64,000 nt of DNA, from the NCBI RefSeq assembly GCF_001042715.1, contig NZ_CP009687.1, positions 4,083,418 through 4,147,417 on the forward strand, read 5' to 3'. Shown in pieces: positions 16,618-25,334 of the stretch. The notes under the pieces were generated by a model. It worked only from the letters and a program-made list of their open reading frames with translations. It was not told where the DNA came from and searched no databases. Position numbers and translations under genes: made by a program. How positions within the stretch are numbered: the stretch's first letter is position 1; every line of letters starts with the position of its first letter. Source of the stretch: Clostridium aceticum (GTDB lineage: Bacteria; Bacillota; Clostridia; Peptostreptococcales; Natronincolaceae).

Positions 16618-18168
16618 TTACACCAACTTTCCGATTTTTTCTTCCACCAACTCTATAATTTTACCTGAGTGAATTAAGTCTCTTAAAGTATTGATATGGG
16701 GATAAAGATAATGATCTTCCTCCATCTTGGGTACCGTACAAGCAATTTCATCTAGTACTGCATTGGAAGCACTGCTGGGCAATAACCCTTCCTCCATAAA
16801 TTGATGGGCTTGCCATACAGACAATAGCTCAATAGCTAAAACATATTCCAGCTTTTCTACAATCTGTCTTGCTTTTTTAGAAGCATTATAGCCCATCGCC
16901 ACATAATCCTCTTGATTGCCACAGGTTGGTATACCATCCACTGTAGCGGGATGAGAAAGAATCTTCATATCATTTATTAAGCCTGCCTGAGTATATTGTG
17001 GGACCATCAGCCCTGAATTCAACCCTGGATTCTTAACAAGAAAGGAAGGATATTCAGAGTAGTTGCCATCCACCAATCGGTTGTTTCTCCGTTCTGACAT
17101 CTTTGCAATCATGGTGCCGGCTATACAGGCTGAGTCCATTTCTATTCCTATATAAGAAGAATCTGCATTACATCCTGAGATTGCTTCCCCATCCTCTTCC
17201 TGATGCCAGATAATGGGATTGTCACAGCAGGCATTCATCTCTATTTCAATGGTTTTTAACGCATCCTTTAGTGTTTTTTTCGCTGCACCGTGAAGCTGAG
17301 GAATACATCGAAGGGATAATGCATCCTGTAGACGATAATCCTGGAAATGTTTAGCAATCTTAGAATCACCAAGAATCTTTCTTACGTTTTCAGCGGTATT
17401 GGATTGGTCTTCATGGGGACGCACCCCCATCAATCGTTCATCAAAGGCTCTGATGGTCCCTTTGAGGACTTCCAAAGTCATAGCCCCGATTATATCCGCT
17501 GCTTTCGATGCCTTTAACATATCATGGAGGGCTAGTGCCCCTATAGCCGTAACACTGGTGGTTCCAGATACCAGTGTCAAACCCTCCTTGGCAGATAGTA
17601 CGGTGGGTTCCACACCCCCTCTTTTCAACGCCTCTTCCCCAGAAAGAAGTTCTCCCTGTAGATAAGCTTTGCCTTCTCCCATCAAGACCATTGCCATATG
17701 GGCTTCAGGACTGAGATATCCTACAGAGCCCTCCTTAGGGGCAAAAGGTGTAATACCTCGGTTCAGAAATTGTCTGTATAATTCCACCGTCTCGATTCGA
17801 GCTCCTGTATAACCCTGCCCTACATTCTGTAAGATCATCAGCATGGTTCCTCGCACCTCCTCAATAGAAAGGGGTTCTCCTACGGAAGTAGCATGGGACA
17901 GAATAATATTTCTTTGCAGTTTAGCTGTGTCTTCCTTAGAGATTACCTGGGTACATAGAGCGCCAAAACCGGTTGTCACACCATACATAACACGCCCTTC
18001 ATCAATCCATTTTTCAACAAGACTTCTTGACTTCTTGACACCTTCAATGTAAGAATCAGAAAATTCCACAACAGCACCATATCTTGCTACTGCCACAAAC
18101 TCCTCTATAGTAATTCGACCACCAAGAATAACCTTATCAATCCTTTTAGCCGGTATATGCTTTGTCAA
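16618..18168 (-). CDS. HAL/PAL-fold lyase homologue lacking the MIO triad (copy B)
   Basis: A 516-residue homologue of aromatic amino acid ammonia-lyases. It keeps MYGVTTGFG (61-69, the catalytic Tyr loop), LQDALSLRCIPQLHG (280-294), NACCDNP (312-318) and NQEDYVAMG (418-426). The cofactor loop is shortened: GSVG is followed directly by YLSPEAHM (147-158), so the Ala-Ser-Gly-Asp of normal GSVGASGDLAPLAH is gone and MIO cannot form. It is more HAL-like than copy A in the other motifs. Start is TTG 18168, eight bases behind GGGGAGG. Possible roles are a trimethylamine-type elimination on an aromatic betaine, a hydratase-like step on the product, or a partner subunit for copy A. Confidence 0.85.
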   Translation of the reverse strand: MTKHIPAKRIDKVILGGRITIEEFVAVARYGAVVEFSDSYIEGVKKSRSLVEKWIDEGRVMYGVTTGFGALCTQVISKEDTAKLQRNIILSHATSVGEPLSIEEVRGTMLMILQNVGQGYTGARIETVELYRQFLNRGITPFAPKEGSVGYLSPEAHMAMVLMGEGKAYLQGELLSGEEALKRGGVEPTVLSAKEGLTLVSGTTSVTAIGALALHDMLKASKAADIIGAMTLEVLKGTIRAFDERLMGVRPHEDQSNTAENVRKILGDSKIAKHFQDYRLQDALSLRCIPQLHGAAKKTLKDALKTIEIEMNACCDNPIIWHQEEDGEAISGCNADSSYIGIEMDSACIAGTMIAKMSERRNNRLVDGNYSEYPSFLVKNPGLNSGLMVPQYTQAGLINDMKILSHPATVDGIPTCGNQEDYVAMGYNASKKARQIVEKLEYVLAIELLSVWQAHQFMEEGLLPSSASNAVLDEIACTVPKMEEDHYLYPHINTLRDLIHSGKIIELVEEKIGKLV

Positions 18169-18210
18169 TTTGTATGCCTCCCCTGTGTATCTTGCATGTT
18201 TTTATTGTTT

Positions 18211-19182
18211 CTATAGTATTACATCTGTTGCTTTATAATAAGCGATTGCATGTTTAGGGCAATTTTCTGCACATATGGTACAGGCCCAACATTTTTCTCT
18301 ATCAAATTTTACCTCATTCTCTTTCAAGCTGTAGAAAGCACCGAAATTACAGATTTTGATGCACTTTTTACAATGAATGCAGGACGCTTCATCCCACTGG
18401 ATGACATACTCTGTTTTGGGCCATATTTTTTTGGAACCCAATATTTCTGCTGCTCGAAAGGGATAGCAACAACATCTGTCGCAGTTACACAAGGCTTCCT
18501 CTTCTCCAGAATGGATAAGCCCCTGTTTATTTGCTTCCTTCAAAATCTGTTTTGCCTGCTCCTTTGTCAGTTGTTCTCCCCATCCTCTATCAGCAGGCGT
18601 ATTGTTTTCACATCCAAACTGAATACATACATTTTTAGGCTTATCACAGGCCTGTGCTATAGATCTACAGTTGCAAGGTTGCAAATAAATTTCTTTTTCC
18701 ATAGAATCAATCATTTCTTGTGCTTTTTTTAAAGTTATTATATCACTATTGTGAAGGGGTATATTTTTTCCCCTAATTTTCTTCTCAATCGTCCCTCGTA
18801 TTTTATCTACATAAGTGCCAAAACACCACACATCCAGCTTCTTTCTGTCATCCTCAGCAACTCCTTGCCATTTGTCTAATTCATATTGGGCAAAATAAGA
18901 TAACCTTGTGTAGAAAGTATCCGTTGTATAATACGTCTTTTTATGCTTTTCAATTTTTTTAATTACTGCCCTTTTATAACAATTCTTTAAAAATAAACTA
19001 CTGTCCCTATCAAAATTTTCATGAATGAATTCTATCAATCCACTGTAAGTAAACTGGTTTTTCTTCATGAGGCTTATCAGTCTTATTTCATCTTCTGTTA
19101 ACATTACCTTAACTAAGTGATAAAACAACTCAGGTACTTCATAATATTTTACTACATCTAAGTAGCCTCTATTATCCATCAT
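18211..19182 (-). CDS. 4Fe-4S ferredoxin-type protein with unknown N-terminal domain
   Basis: About 323 residues. The C-terminal 60 carry two ferredoxin-type clusters (CIHCKKCIKIC and CWACTICAENCP). Ahead of them is a further Cys-rich part (QPCNCRSIAQAC, then CNCDRCCCYP) that may bind another cluster. The N-terminal 150 residues look helical with a winged-helix-like feel and have no family I can name. Start is either of two adjacent ATGs, 19182 or 19179, behind AAGGAGG. It sits between the BCCT transporter and lyase B and probably moves electrons for a redox step of this pathway. Confidence 0.75.
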   Translation of the reverse strand: MMDNRGYLDVVKYYEVPELFYHLVKVMLTEDEIRLISLMKKNQFTYSGLIEFIHENFDRDSSLFLKNCYKRAVIKKIEKHKKTYYTTDTFYTRLSYFAQYELDKWQGVAEDDRKKLDVWCFGTYVDKIRGTIEKKIRGKNIPLHNSDIITLKKAQEMIDSMEKEIYLQPCNCRSIAQACDKPKNVCIQFGCENNTPADRGWGEQLTKEQAKQILKEANKQGLIHSGEEEALCNCDRCCCYPFRAAEILGSKKIWPKTEYVIQWDEASCIHCKKCIKICNFGAFYSLKENEVKFDREKCWACTICAENCPKHAIAYYKATDVIL

Positions 19183-19253
19183 TATTTCCTCCTTGGATTT
19201 AATCAGGAAGAAGAGCATTTGCTCCTCTTCCTAACAATTCCACCGTAAGGCCT

Positions 19254-20807
19254 TTATTTCTCAACCTTATCAATAAAGAACATTTTGAAACAGGAAGCCA
19301 CTTGAAGAACAAATACAAATAGTACCACAAAACCTCCTGCTGCTGAGAGAAACTTAACACCGTCAACACCTTGAGAACCACCTGCAAATGCTACCATTAG
19401 GTAGGCAATTGTACCAACGGAAATCCCCCAAAGCAATTTCTGCCAAGTAGCAGGTTCTTCATCGTGATCAATATCTTTCGTACACAAGGAAGCAACAGTT
19501 CTATTGATAGAGTCGGCAGCTGTTGAGAAGGATAGAATTAGTGTAATCATTACTACTGGTATAATAGCAGCGCCAAATGGTATGTTTCCGAGGAATGCCC
19601 ACAGGGCAGCAACTGCACCATGATCATTAATTGTAGCTACTAAATCCAGAGTGCCATTTGTCTGCCAGTAAATTGCAGTTCCTCCCCAGATACCAAACCA
19701 AGCAACACTAAACAGTGATGGCATAATCCAGTTAATGATCATAAACTGACGAATTGTTCTTCCGTAAGAAATAATGGCAAGGAATATACCCATCAACGGT
19801 GCATAAGCAATCCAGATAGCCCAGTCATATAGTGTCCACCACATGACTAATGCTTCTCCGCCTATATCAATAGGATCTAGCCCCCATATCCAGAAATTCT
19901 GCAGCCAATAAGCCATACCCGCTGTAGTCAGTCTTAAAATATATAATGTAGGTCCAACGATAAATAAGAAAATCAATAAAACATAGAATATTTTTGAATT
20001 TGCACTGGAGCACCATTTGATTCCTTTATCGATTCCTAATAAAGATGAAATAGTGAAGGTAACTGTGATTACCACTGATAAAACTAACCAAACCATAGCA
20101 TTCTGTGGAATACCATAAGTCATCTCTAACCCACTACTTACTAATGTTAGTCCTGCACCAAGGGAAGCAGACAATCCTAACGCAATCCCTAAAACAGCTA
20201 GTGTATCAATAATATCTGCCCAGACACCCTTTGTAACTTTGTCCCCAAATAAAGGAATAAGGGAGGCTGTAACAGATAGTGGTTTTTTTCGATTAAAATA
20301 CATATAAGCTACTACAAGCCCACATAATGAATACATTGCATAAGGCACAAAAGTCCAGTTATAGAATGCTCTGCCAAGAGCAAATACTGCTGCAGTTGCT
20401 GAGCCAGCAGTGATTCCAGTTTGAGACAATTCACCCCATACGTTTCCAAAATAAATAATTGGTTCATTAACACCCCATGTGATTACACCGGTTGCAATTC
20501 CACCGGTAAGGGCCATGGCAAACCAAGCTCCAAAGGAATACTTTGGTTGAGCACCTTCTCCTCCAAAACGAATTTTACCGAGTTTCGAGAAGGTGATAAT
20601 AGCCACAAGGATTATTGCAACAACAGAAATAATCTGATAAAGCCACCCGAAGGTTCTAAGGGACCATAGAAAAATATTTGTAGCAACTGTAGTCAACATT
20701 TCATTATTAAATAATCCTAATAAAGCGGACCCGCCGATTACAAGAATAGATGGCCAGAATACGCCTTTACGTATTGGTCTTGATACAGGTTTTACTTTTG
20801 TTTGCAT
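19254..20807 (-). CDS. BCCT-family betaine/carnitine/choline-type transporter
   Basis: A 517-residue secondary transporter with about twelve membrane helices. The BCCT signature region is clear: WWTLYDWAIWIAYAPLMG, then SYGRTIRQF, and the aromatic residues of helix 8 form the box that binds a trimethylammonium group. FSTAADS near residue 440 is also typical. This family carries compounds with a quaternary ammonium head such as glycine betaine, carnitine, gamma-butyrobetaine and choline. ATG 20807 lies behind AAAGGAGG. It is the first gene after the sigma-54 promoter at 20954-20968, so it most likely supplies the pathway's substrate, and that substrate is likely a betaine. Confidence 0.92.
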   Translation of the reverse strand: MQTKVKPVSRPIRKGVFWPSILVIGGSALLGLFNNEMLTTVATNIFLWSLRTFGWLYQIISVVAIILVAIITFSKLGKIRFGGEGAQPKYSFGAWFAMALTGGIATGVITWGVNEPIIYFGNVWGELSQTGITAGSATAAVFALGRAFYNWTFVPYAMYSLCGLVVAYMYFNRKKPLSVTASLIPLFGDKVTKGVWADIIDTLAVLGIALGLSASLGAGLTLVSSGLEMTYGIPQNAMVWLVLSVVITVTFTISSLLGIDKGIKWCSSANSKIFYVLLIFLFIVGPTLYILRLTTAGMAYWLQNFWIWGLDPIDIGGEALVMWWTLYDWAIWIAYAPLMGIFLAIISYGRTIRQFMIINWIMPSLFSVAWFGIWGGTAIYWQTNGTLDLVATINDHGAVAALWAFLGNIPFGAAIIPVVMITLILSFSTAADSINRTVASLCTKDIDHDEEPATWQKLLWGISVGTIAYLMVAFAGGSQGVDGVKFLSAAGGFVVLFVFVLQVASCFKMFFIDKVEK

Positions 20808-20953
20808 CCAGTTTTCCTCCTTTTATTCATTATTTGTGATTCTAATATACACTAAACTACGACCTTCACCTCCACGTTTAGAAATCTTCATTATTATAGA
20901 ATTAAATCCATTGGTCCATTCAATAATAATGTTACCTTTGCTTTATTAAAGTA

Positions 20954-20968
20954 GCAAGAATAGTGCCA
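20954..20968 (-). promoter_or_regulatory. Sigma-54 (-24/-12) promoter of the betaine locus
   Basis: On the minus strand TGGCAC, five bases, then TTGC, the exact -24/-12 spacing for RpoN holoenzyme. It is about 150 bases ahead of the BCCT start codon and next to a gene for a sigma-54 activator. Confidence 0.85.
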
Positions 20969-21046
20969 CTTTTTTGTTTTTTTCATTTTGGTGAAACAGT
21001 TGAAATTTACAGATTTATTCTATTGCATTTTAAATAATAAATTTTT

Positions 21047-21071
21047 AATGTGCAAAAAAAATTTGCACATT
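21047..21071. promoter_or_regulatory. Likely activator binding site 1 (perfect dyad)
   Basis: Arms AATGTGCAAA and TTTGCACATT match perfectly over ten bases around AAAAA. It lies about 90 bases upstream of the -24 element, a normal distance for an enhancer of a sigma-54 activator. Confidence 0.6.
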
Positions 21072-21114
21072 AATGCTTCCTCTGTATATTTTATTAAAAA
21101 AAGCCATGAAAACA

Positions 21115-21133
21115 GCGCCAAAAAAATTGGCGC
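21115..21133. promoter_or_regulatory. Second dyad: activator site 2 or terminator
   Basis: GCGCCAA, AAAAA, TTGGCGC. It shares the five-A spacer and the GC-AA half-site layout of the dyad at 21047-21071, with centres 65 bases apart. It also lies 20 bases past the activator gene stop and is followed on the minus strand by T-rich sequence, so it may be that gene's terminator, or both. Confidence 0.5.
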
Positions 21134-21153
21134 ATATGCAAAATTATTTTGCT

Positions 21154-22809
21154 TTATCTGTTGAAAATATTTAGTTTTTTCACCCTATATTGTAAATTCT
21201 GCCTACTCATACCTAATGCTTTTGCACTGTGGGTAATATTTCCTCCATATTCGGCAAGAGTATTTTCAATGATGGCCTTTTCAACTTCTTCCATACGTTC
21301 ATCAAATGTGCCTGTAGAACTAACTTTTATATTTTGAGATATGTTCCTGGTTTCAGTTCTATGGGTTACACTTTTTAATGTCTGTAGATAGTTGGGAAGA
21401 TTGTCCTGTGCAAATTGTTCGGTATTTTCAGGAGCATGATTGAATGCATATTCTACCACATGTTCCAGTTCTCTCACATTTCCTGGCCAATCAAACTGCA
21501 TAAATATATCAATAGTGTTTTTATCAAAAGTAGCTTTCCGCCTATTATATTTTTTGCATAAGCCATCTAAAAAGTGTTGGGCAAGCGTAGCGATATCTTC
21601 TTTTCTTTCCTGCAAAAAAGGAACCTGGATTTTTACCGTAGATATCCTATAATAAAAATCCTTTCGGATTTTTTGCTGTTGAATCAGCTCATCAGTATCC
21701 TCATTAACTGCAGCAATGATTCGTACATCACATCGGATTTCTTGACTGCCTCCAACTCTTTGAAACCGTTTTTCCTGCAGTACTCTCAATAACTTTGCCT
21801 GCATCTCTGGTATAATAGAGTTTACTTCATCTAAGAATAATGTTCCTCCATTTGCCATCTCAAACAACCCTTGCTTTGCAACACTTCCTGTAAACGCGCC
21901 CTTCTCTGTTCCGAAAAAAGTACTTTCAAAGAGATTATGAGGTATGGCGCTACAGTTGACTCCTATAAATGATTTGTATCTTCTATGTCCAAAAGAATGT
22001 ATGCTCTGGGCGATCAGCTCTTTCCCTGTTCCCGTGGCTCCCTCAATCATGATACTAGAATCTGTCAGAGATACTTTCTTCGCAAAATGAATGGTTTCTT
22101 TCATACACCCTGATTGATGAATGATATCATTAAAGGTATATAGATTCTTCTTTTTTTTAGAATGTTCATCCGCTAAATATGCTTCACTATTAAAAGACTT
22201 ATTTTTTATTTGTTTTAACAGCGATAAATCACTTTCGAAAACAACCGCCCCATATACTTTTTCATTAATTATCAAAGGATAAGCGTTGTTAATAGTGGTT
22301 AAGCTTTTGCCTGATATACTTTTAAAACGATCACATCGATTGATAACAGGCTCTTGTGTTCTCAACACTGTCAAGACAGTACTATATTCTTCCTTTAGGT
22401 CATATAAATCCAACAAATGTTTTCCTCTAAAATCATCTATGTTGAACATCTCCAGCTTTTCACTGGCAGGATTAGCATGTAAAAAGTATCCATTTCGATC
22501 ATAAATCTGAATCCCTTCCTCCACATGCTTAATCGTTTGTTGGAAAAGTTCCAGAAGTAGATTATCACGGCTTAAGTATAAGGCTCCACCCTTGGATTCC
22601 TCAACCCACTGATACTTGAAAAAGTATCCTTGTATCTCTACTACACCTTCATCCTGTTTGTTGCTTGTCCCCAATACATCGTCTATTTTTTGACCTATCA
22701 GATGACTCCTTGTTTCATCGTGAAACCACCCTTTACTTGAGCCAATACAAAGTATTTCTTTTATCTGAAGTTTTAAATCTGTTTTTATTATCAAATCAAC
22801 GATAGCCAT
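21154..22809 (-). CDS. Sigma-54-dependent transcriptional activator with PAS sensor
   Basis: About 551 residues from ATG 22809, which has TGGAGG six to seven bases upstream; an earlier ATG at 22863 lacks a ribosome site. Domains in order: an N-terminal segment of unknown fold, a PAS-like sensor (about residues 90-205), and an AAA+ domain with Walker A GATGTGKE (257-264), the sigma-54-contacting GAFTGS loop (304-309) and Walker B TLFLDE (323-328). Last is a Fis-type helix-turn-helix (ITHSAKALGMSRQNLQYR). The GAFTGS form keeps the residues needed to work with RpoN. With the -24/-12 promoter next door, it most likely switches on the BCCT operon in response to a small molecule sensed by PAS. Confidence 0.92.
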   Translation of the reverse strand: MAIVDLIIKTDLKLQIKEILCIGSSKGWFHDETRSHLIGQKIDDVLGTSNKQDEGVVEIQGYFFKYQWVEESKGGALYLSRDNLLLELFQQTIKHVEEGIQIYDRNGYFLHANPASEKLEMFNIDDFRGKHLLDLYDLKEEYSTVLTVLRTQEPVINRCDRFKSISGKSLTTINNAYPLIINEKVYGAVVFESDLSLLKQIKNKSFNSEAYLADEHSKKKKNLYTFNDIIHQSGCMKETIHFAKKVSLTDSSIMIEGATGTGKELIAQSIHSFGHRRYKSFIGVNCSAIPHNLFESTFFGTEKGAFTGSVAKQGLFEMANGGTLFLDEVNSIIPEMQAKLLRVLQEKRFQRVGGSQEIRCDVRIIAAVNEDTDELIQQQKIRKDFYYRISTVKIQVPFLQERKEDIATLAQHFLDGLCKKYNRRKATFDKNTIDIFMQFDWPGNVRELEHVVEYAFNHAPENTEQFAQDNLPNYLQTLKSVTHRTETRNISQNIKVSSTGTFDERMEEVEKAIIENTLAEYGGNITHSAKALGMSRQNLQYRVKKLNIFNR

Positions 22810-23329
22810 TGTCTGCCTCCATTTATCTTTTTCCACACTTTGTATAAAAGTCATAGGATTCATCTAACAGTATGCTGCTTTTCTTTAATTTTTAATTATC
22901 GATATTATATAGTAGTTTCTATATATATGCAATATATCTATCCTATTTTAAATTTAAAGGAAGTCTTTGCTTTTGAGGGCAAGTTTCTGACATAAAAAAA
23001 ACATCTGATTTCCTCTTGTATCAAGCATCTTTTGCATATTTCTATATCTATACTGTTAGGCTGTTTAGTAATGCCTATGATAACATAATATCGCTACCTC
23101 TATCAGGGTTTTTCATTCTACTAAGAAATACCGGGCTTTTTCTGCTTTAAAAACTTATTGCAATTTATTACAAATATAGAGGGTCATATCTATAAAAAAT
23201 TATGAAAAGAGCATGTAATATATTTGATGTCGATTATTTAACAACTTCACTTTTCTACGATGCGTATCGAGGTAGGATCATGATACAATTATTTATGAAA
23301 TAGTCTCACTAGATGAAGGGAGAGATAAT
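22810..23329. other. Intergenic region between activator and reductase genes
   Basis: About 520 AT-rich bases between divergent genes. I saw no open frame with a ribosome site, no -24/-12 element on the plus strand and no strong hairpin. The reductase ribosome site (AAGGGAGAG) is at the right edge. A TACAAT at 23284-23289 could be a -10 box but has no good partner. Confidence 0.5.
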
Positions 23330-25303
23330 ATGTATCGAAAACTATTTTCGCCAAAAAAGATAGGCACCATGACAGTCCGTAATCGAATCGTTATGACAGC
23401 AATGGGAAATTACCTGGCAGAGGCAGATGGCTGTGTTTCTGATGCGGATATAGCATTTTATGGGGCACGGGCAAAGGGGGGCGTAGGCCTTGTCATCACT
23501 GAATGTGCTTGTATTAATTTAGAAATTGGAAAAGGAAATTGCCACCAGATGGCAGTGGATAATGACGAACATATTGAAGGCTTAAAAAAACTAGCGGATG
23601 AAATTCATAAGTACGGGTCAGCAATAGCTGTTCAAATCTATCATCCTGGACGTCAGGGTATAGCAGCAATTAATGGAAATACAACCATGCAAGCACCCAG
23701 TGCAACAGAATGTCAGGCAGTTCATCAACCAACTCATGAGATGACAAAAGAAGAAATTAATGATACCATTGATAGATTCATTCAGGGGGCGAAAAGATTA
23801 CAAAAGGCAGGAATTGATGCAGTGGAAGTTCATGGTGCACATGGCTATTTGATCGGTGAATTTTTAAGCCCCTACACAAATAAAAGAACAGACGAATATG
23901 GTGGAAGTTTTGAAAACCGCATGAGATTTTTAGATGAGATTATTGCAGGAATCCGCAGAGAATGTGGAAAAAATTATCCTATTATTGTGAGATATTCTGC
24001 AGATGAGTTTATGAGCTATGTAGGGCATCCAGAGTTGGGGTTAAATTTAGAGGATGGAATTAAAATTGCAAAACATTTAGAAGCCCAAGGGGTTGATGCT
24101 CTTGATGTAAGCTGTGGTATTTATGAAACAATGAATACCGCATGGGAGCCGGTGGGCTTCGATCAGGGCTGGAAAATTCACATTCCCACCCGAGTGAAAG
24201 AAGCGGTTTCTATTCCAGTAATTGGTGTGTCTGTTATACGTGAGCCAGAATATGCAGAGCAGATTTTACAAGAAGGAAAAGTTGATTTTGTTGGGTCTGC
24301 CAGACAGTTTTTTGCTGATCCTGAATGGGGAAATAAGGCACAACAAGGAAAAGAAAAATCTATTAGAAAATGCATCTCTTGCCTACATTGTATGGAATCA
24401 TTAATGATGACAGATATAAATCAAATGCCTATGGCATGTGCCATCAACTATGAAGGAGGCAAAGAAACACATTTTGGCGATGCTCATCTCAAGCAGGATG
24501 GTAAAAATCGTGTAGTTGCAGTTGTTGGTGCCGGACCGGCAGGTATGGAAGCAGCTCGGATATTAGCAAAGCGGAAATTCAACCCCATTGTATTTGAAAA
24601 AAATCATGAAGTTGGGGGACAAATTCTATATGCTTCTAAGCCTCCAAAAAAGGGAAAAACAGCTTGGCTAACTGATTATCAAAAAGCACAGTTAGAAGAC
24701 TTGGGTGTGGAAATAAGATTAAATCATGCACCTACGCTAGAAGAACTAAAAGAATTAAATCCATATGCAGTGTTCGTAGCACAAGGATCTATTCCAATAA
24801 TGCCAAAGTCTCTTCCAGGAATTGAAGGAGAGAAGATTTTTACTCCTATTGATATATTGAGTGGAAAAGTAACACTTAGGGACAAAAAAGTAGCTGTCAT
24901 TGGTTCAGGAATGACAGGAATTGAAACCGCAGAACTATTAGGTGCTCAGGGCAATGAAGTAACTGTTTTTGAAATGGAAGATAAGATAGGACCGGGAGTT
25001 TTTTTCCAAAGCTTGATCGATATTATGGGGAGAATTACAGAGTATGGCGTTAAATTATTCCCAAAGCATAGATTGATAAAAATTGAGGGAACTACTGTAA
25101 CCATGGAAACTACAGATACTAAAGAAGCTAAAATCTTCAATTTTGATGCCATAATCGTTTCACTGGGAACAGCATCGAATACAGAGCTGTTGGAAGAAAT
25201 GCAGACAGTGTTTGATAAGGTTGTATTGCTTGGAGATGCAGCAAAAGTAGGACGTATTGAAGGGGCTATTGGCAGCGGATATAAAGCGGCATTTGAATTA
25301 TAA
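23330..25303 (+). CDS. NADH-dependent flavin/[4Fe-4S] reductase of the FadH/2-enoate reductase family
   Basis: A 657-residue enzyme reducing the C=C bond of unsaturated acids, ketones or CoA esters. Residues 1-335 form an FMN barrel of the old yellow enzyme family, with HGAHGYLIGEFLSPYTN (168-184) holding the catalytic Tyr. Four cysteines for a [4Fe-4S] cluster are Cys 348, 351, 354 and 370. Residues 395-657 are an FAD/NAD(P)H domain (VVGAGPAGMEAA, then IGSGMTGIETAELL). Length and order match 2,4-dienoyl-CoA reductase and clostridial 2-enoate reductase. It is divergent from the sigma-54 activator. If the neighbouring locus makes an aryl-acrylate such as a (thio)urocanate, this enzyme could reduce its side chain; that is inference. 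Confidence 0.9.
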   Translation: MYRKLFSPKKIGTMTVRNRIVMTAMGNYLAEADGCVSDADIAFYGARAKGGVGLVITECACINLEIGKGNCHQMAVDNDEHIEGLKKLADEIHKYGSAIAVQIYHPGRQGIAAINGNTTMQAPSATECQAVHQPTHEMTKEEINDTIDRFIQGAKRLQKAGIDAVEVHGAHGYLIGEFLSPYTNKRTDEYGGSFENRMRFLDEIIAGIRRECGKNYPIIVRYSADEFMSYVGHPELGLNLEDGIKIAKHLEAQGVDALDVSCGIYETMNTAWEPVGFDQGWKIHIPTRVKEAVSIPVIGVSVIREPEYAEQILQEGKVDFVGSARQFFADPEWGNKAQQGKEKSIRKCISCLHCMESLMMTDINQMPMACAINYEGGKETHFGDAHLKQDGKNRVVAVVGAGPAGMEAARILAKRKFNPIVFEKNHEVGGQILYASKPPKKGKTAWLTDYQKAQLEDLGVEIRLNHAPTLEELKELNPYAVFVAQGSIPIMPKSLPGIEGEKIFTPIDILSGKVTLRDKKVAVIGSGMTGIETAELLGAQGNEVTVFEMEDKIGPGVFFQSLIDIMGRITEYGVKLFPKHRLIKIEGTTVTMETTDTKEAKIFNFDAIIVSLGTASNTELLEEMQTVFDKVVLLGDAAKVGRIEGAIGSGYKAAFEL

Positions 25304-25334
25304 GAATAATAAATCAGAAGAGGGGGAGATGAAT

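Noticed and set aside
10980-18168. Histidine utilisation (hut) pathway
   Set aside because: Neither HAL homologue has the MIO triad, and no urocanase, imidazolonepropionase or formiminoglutamase genes are near.
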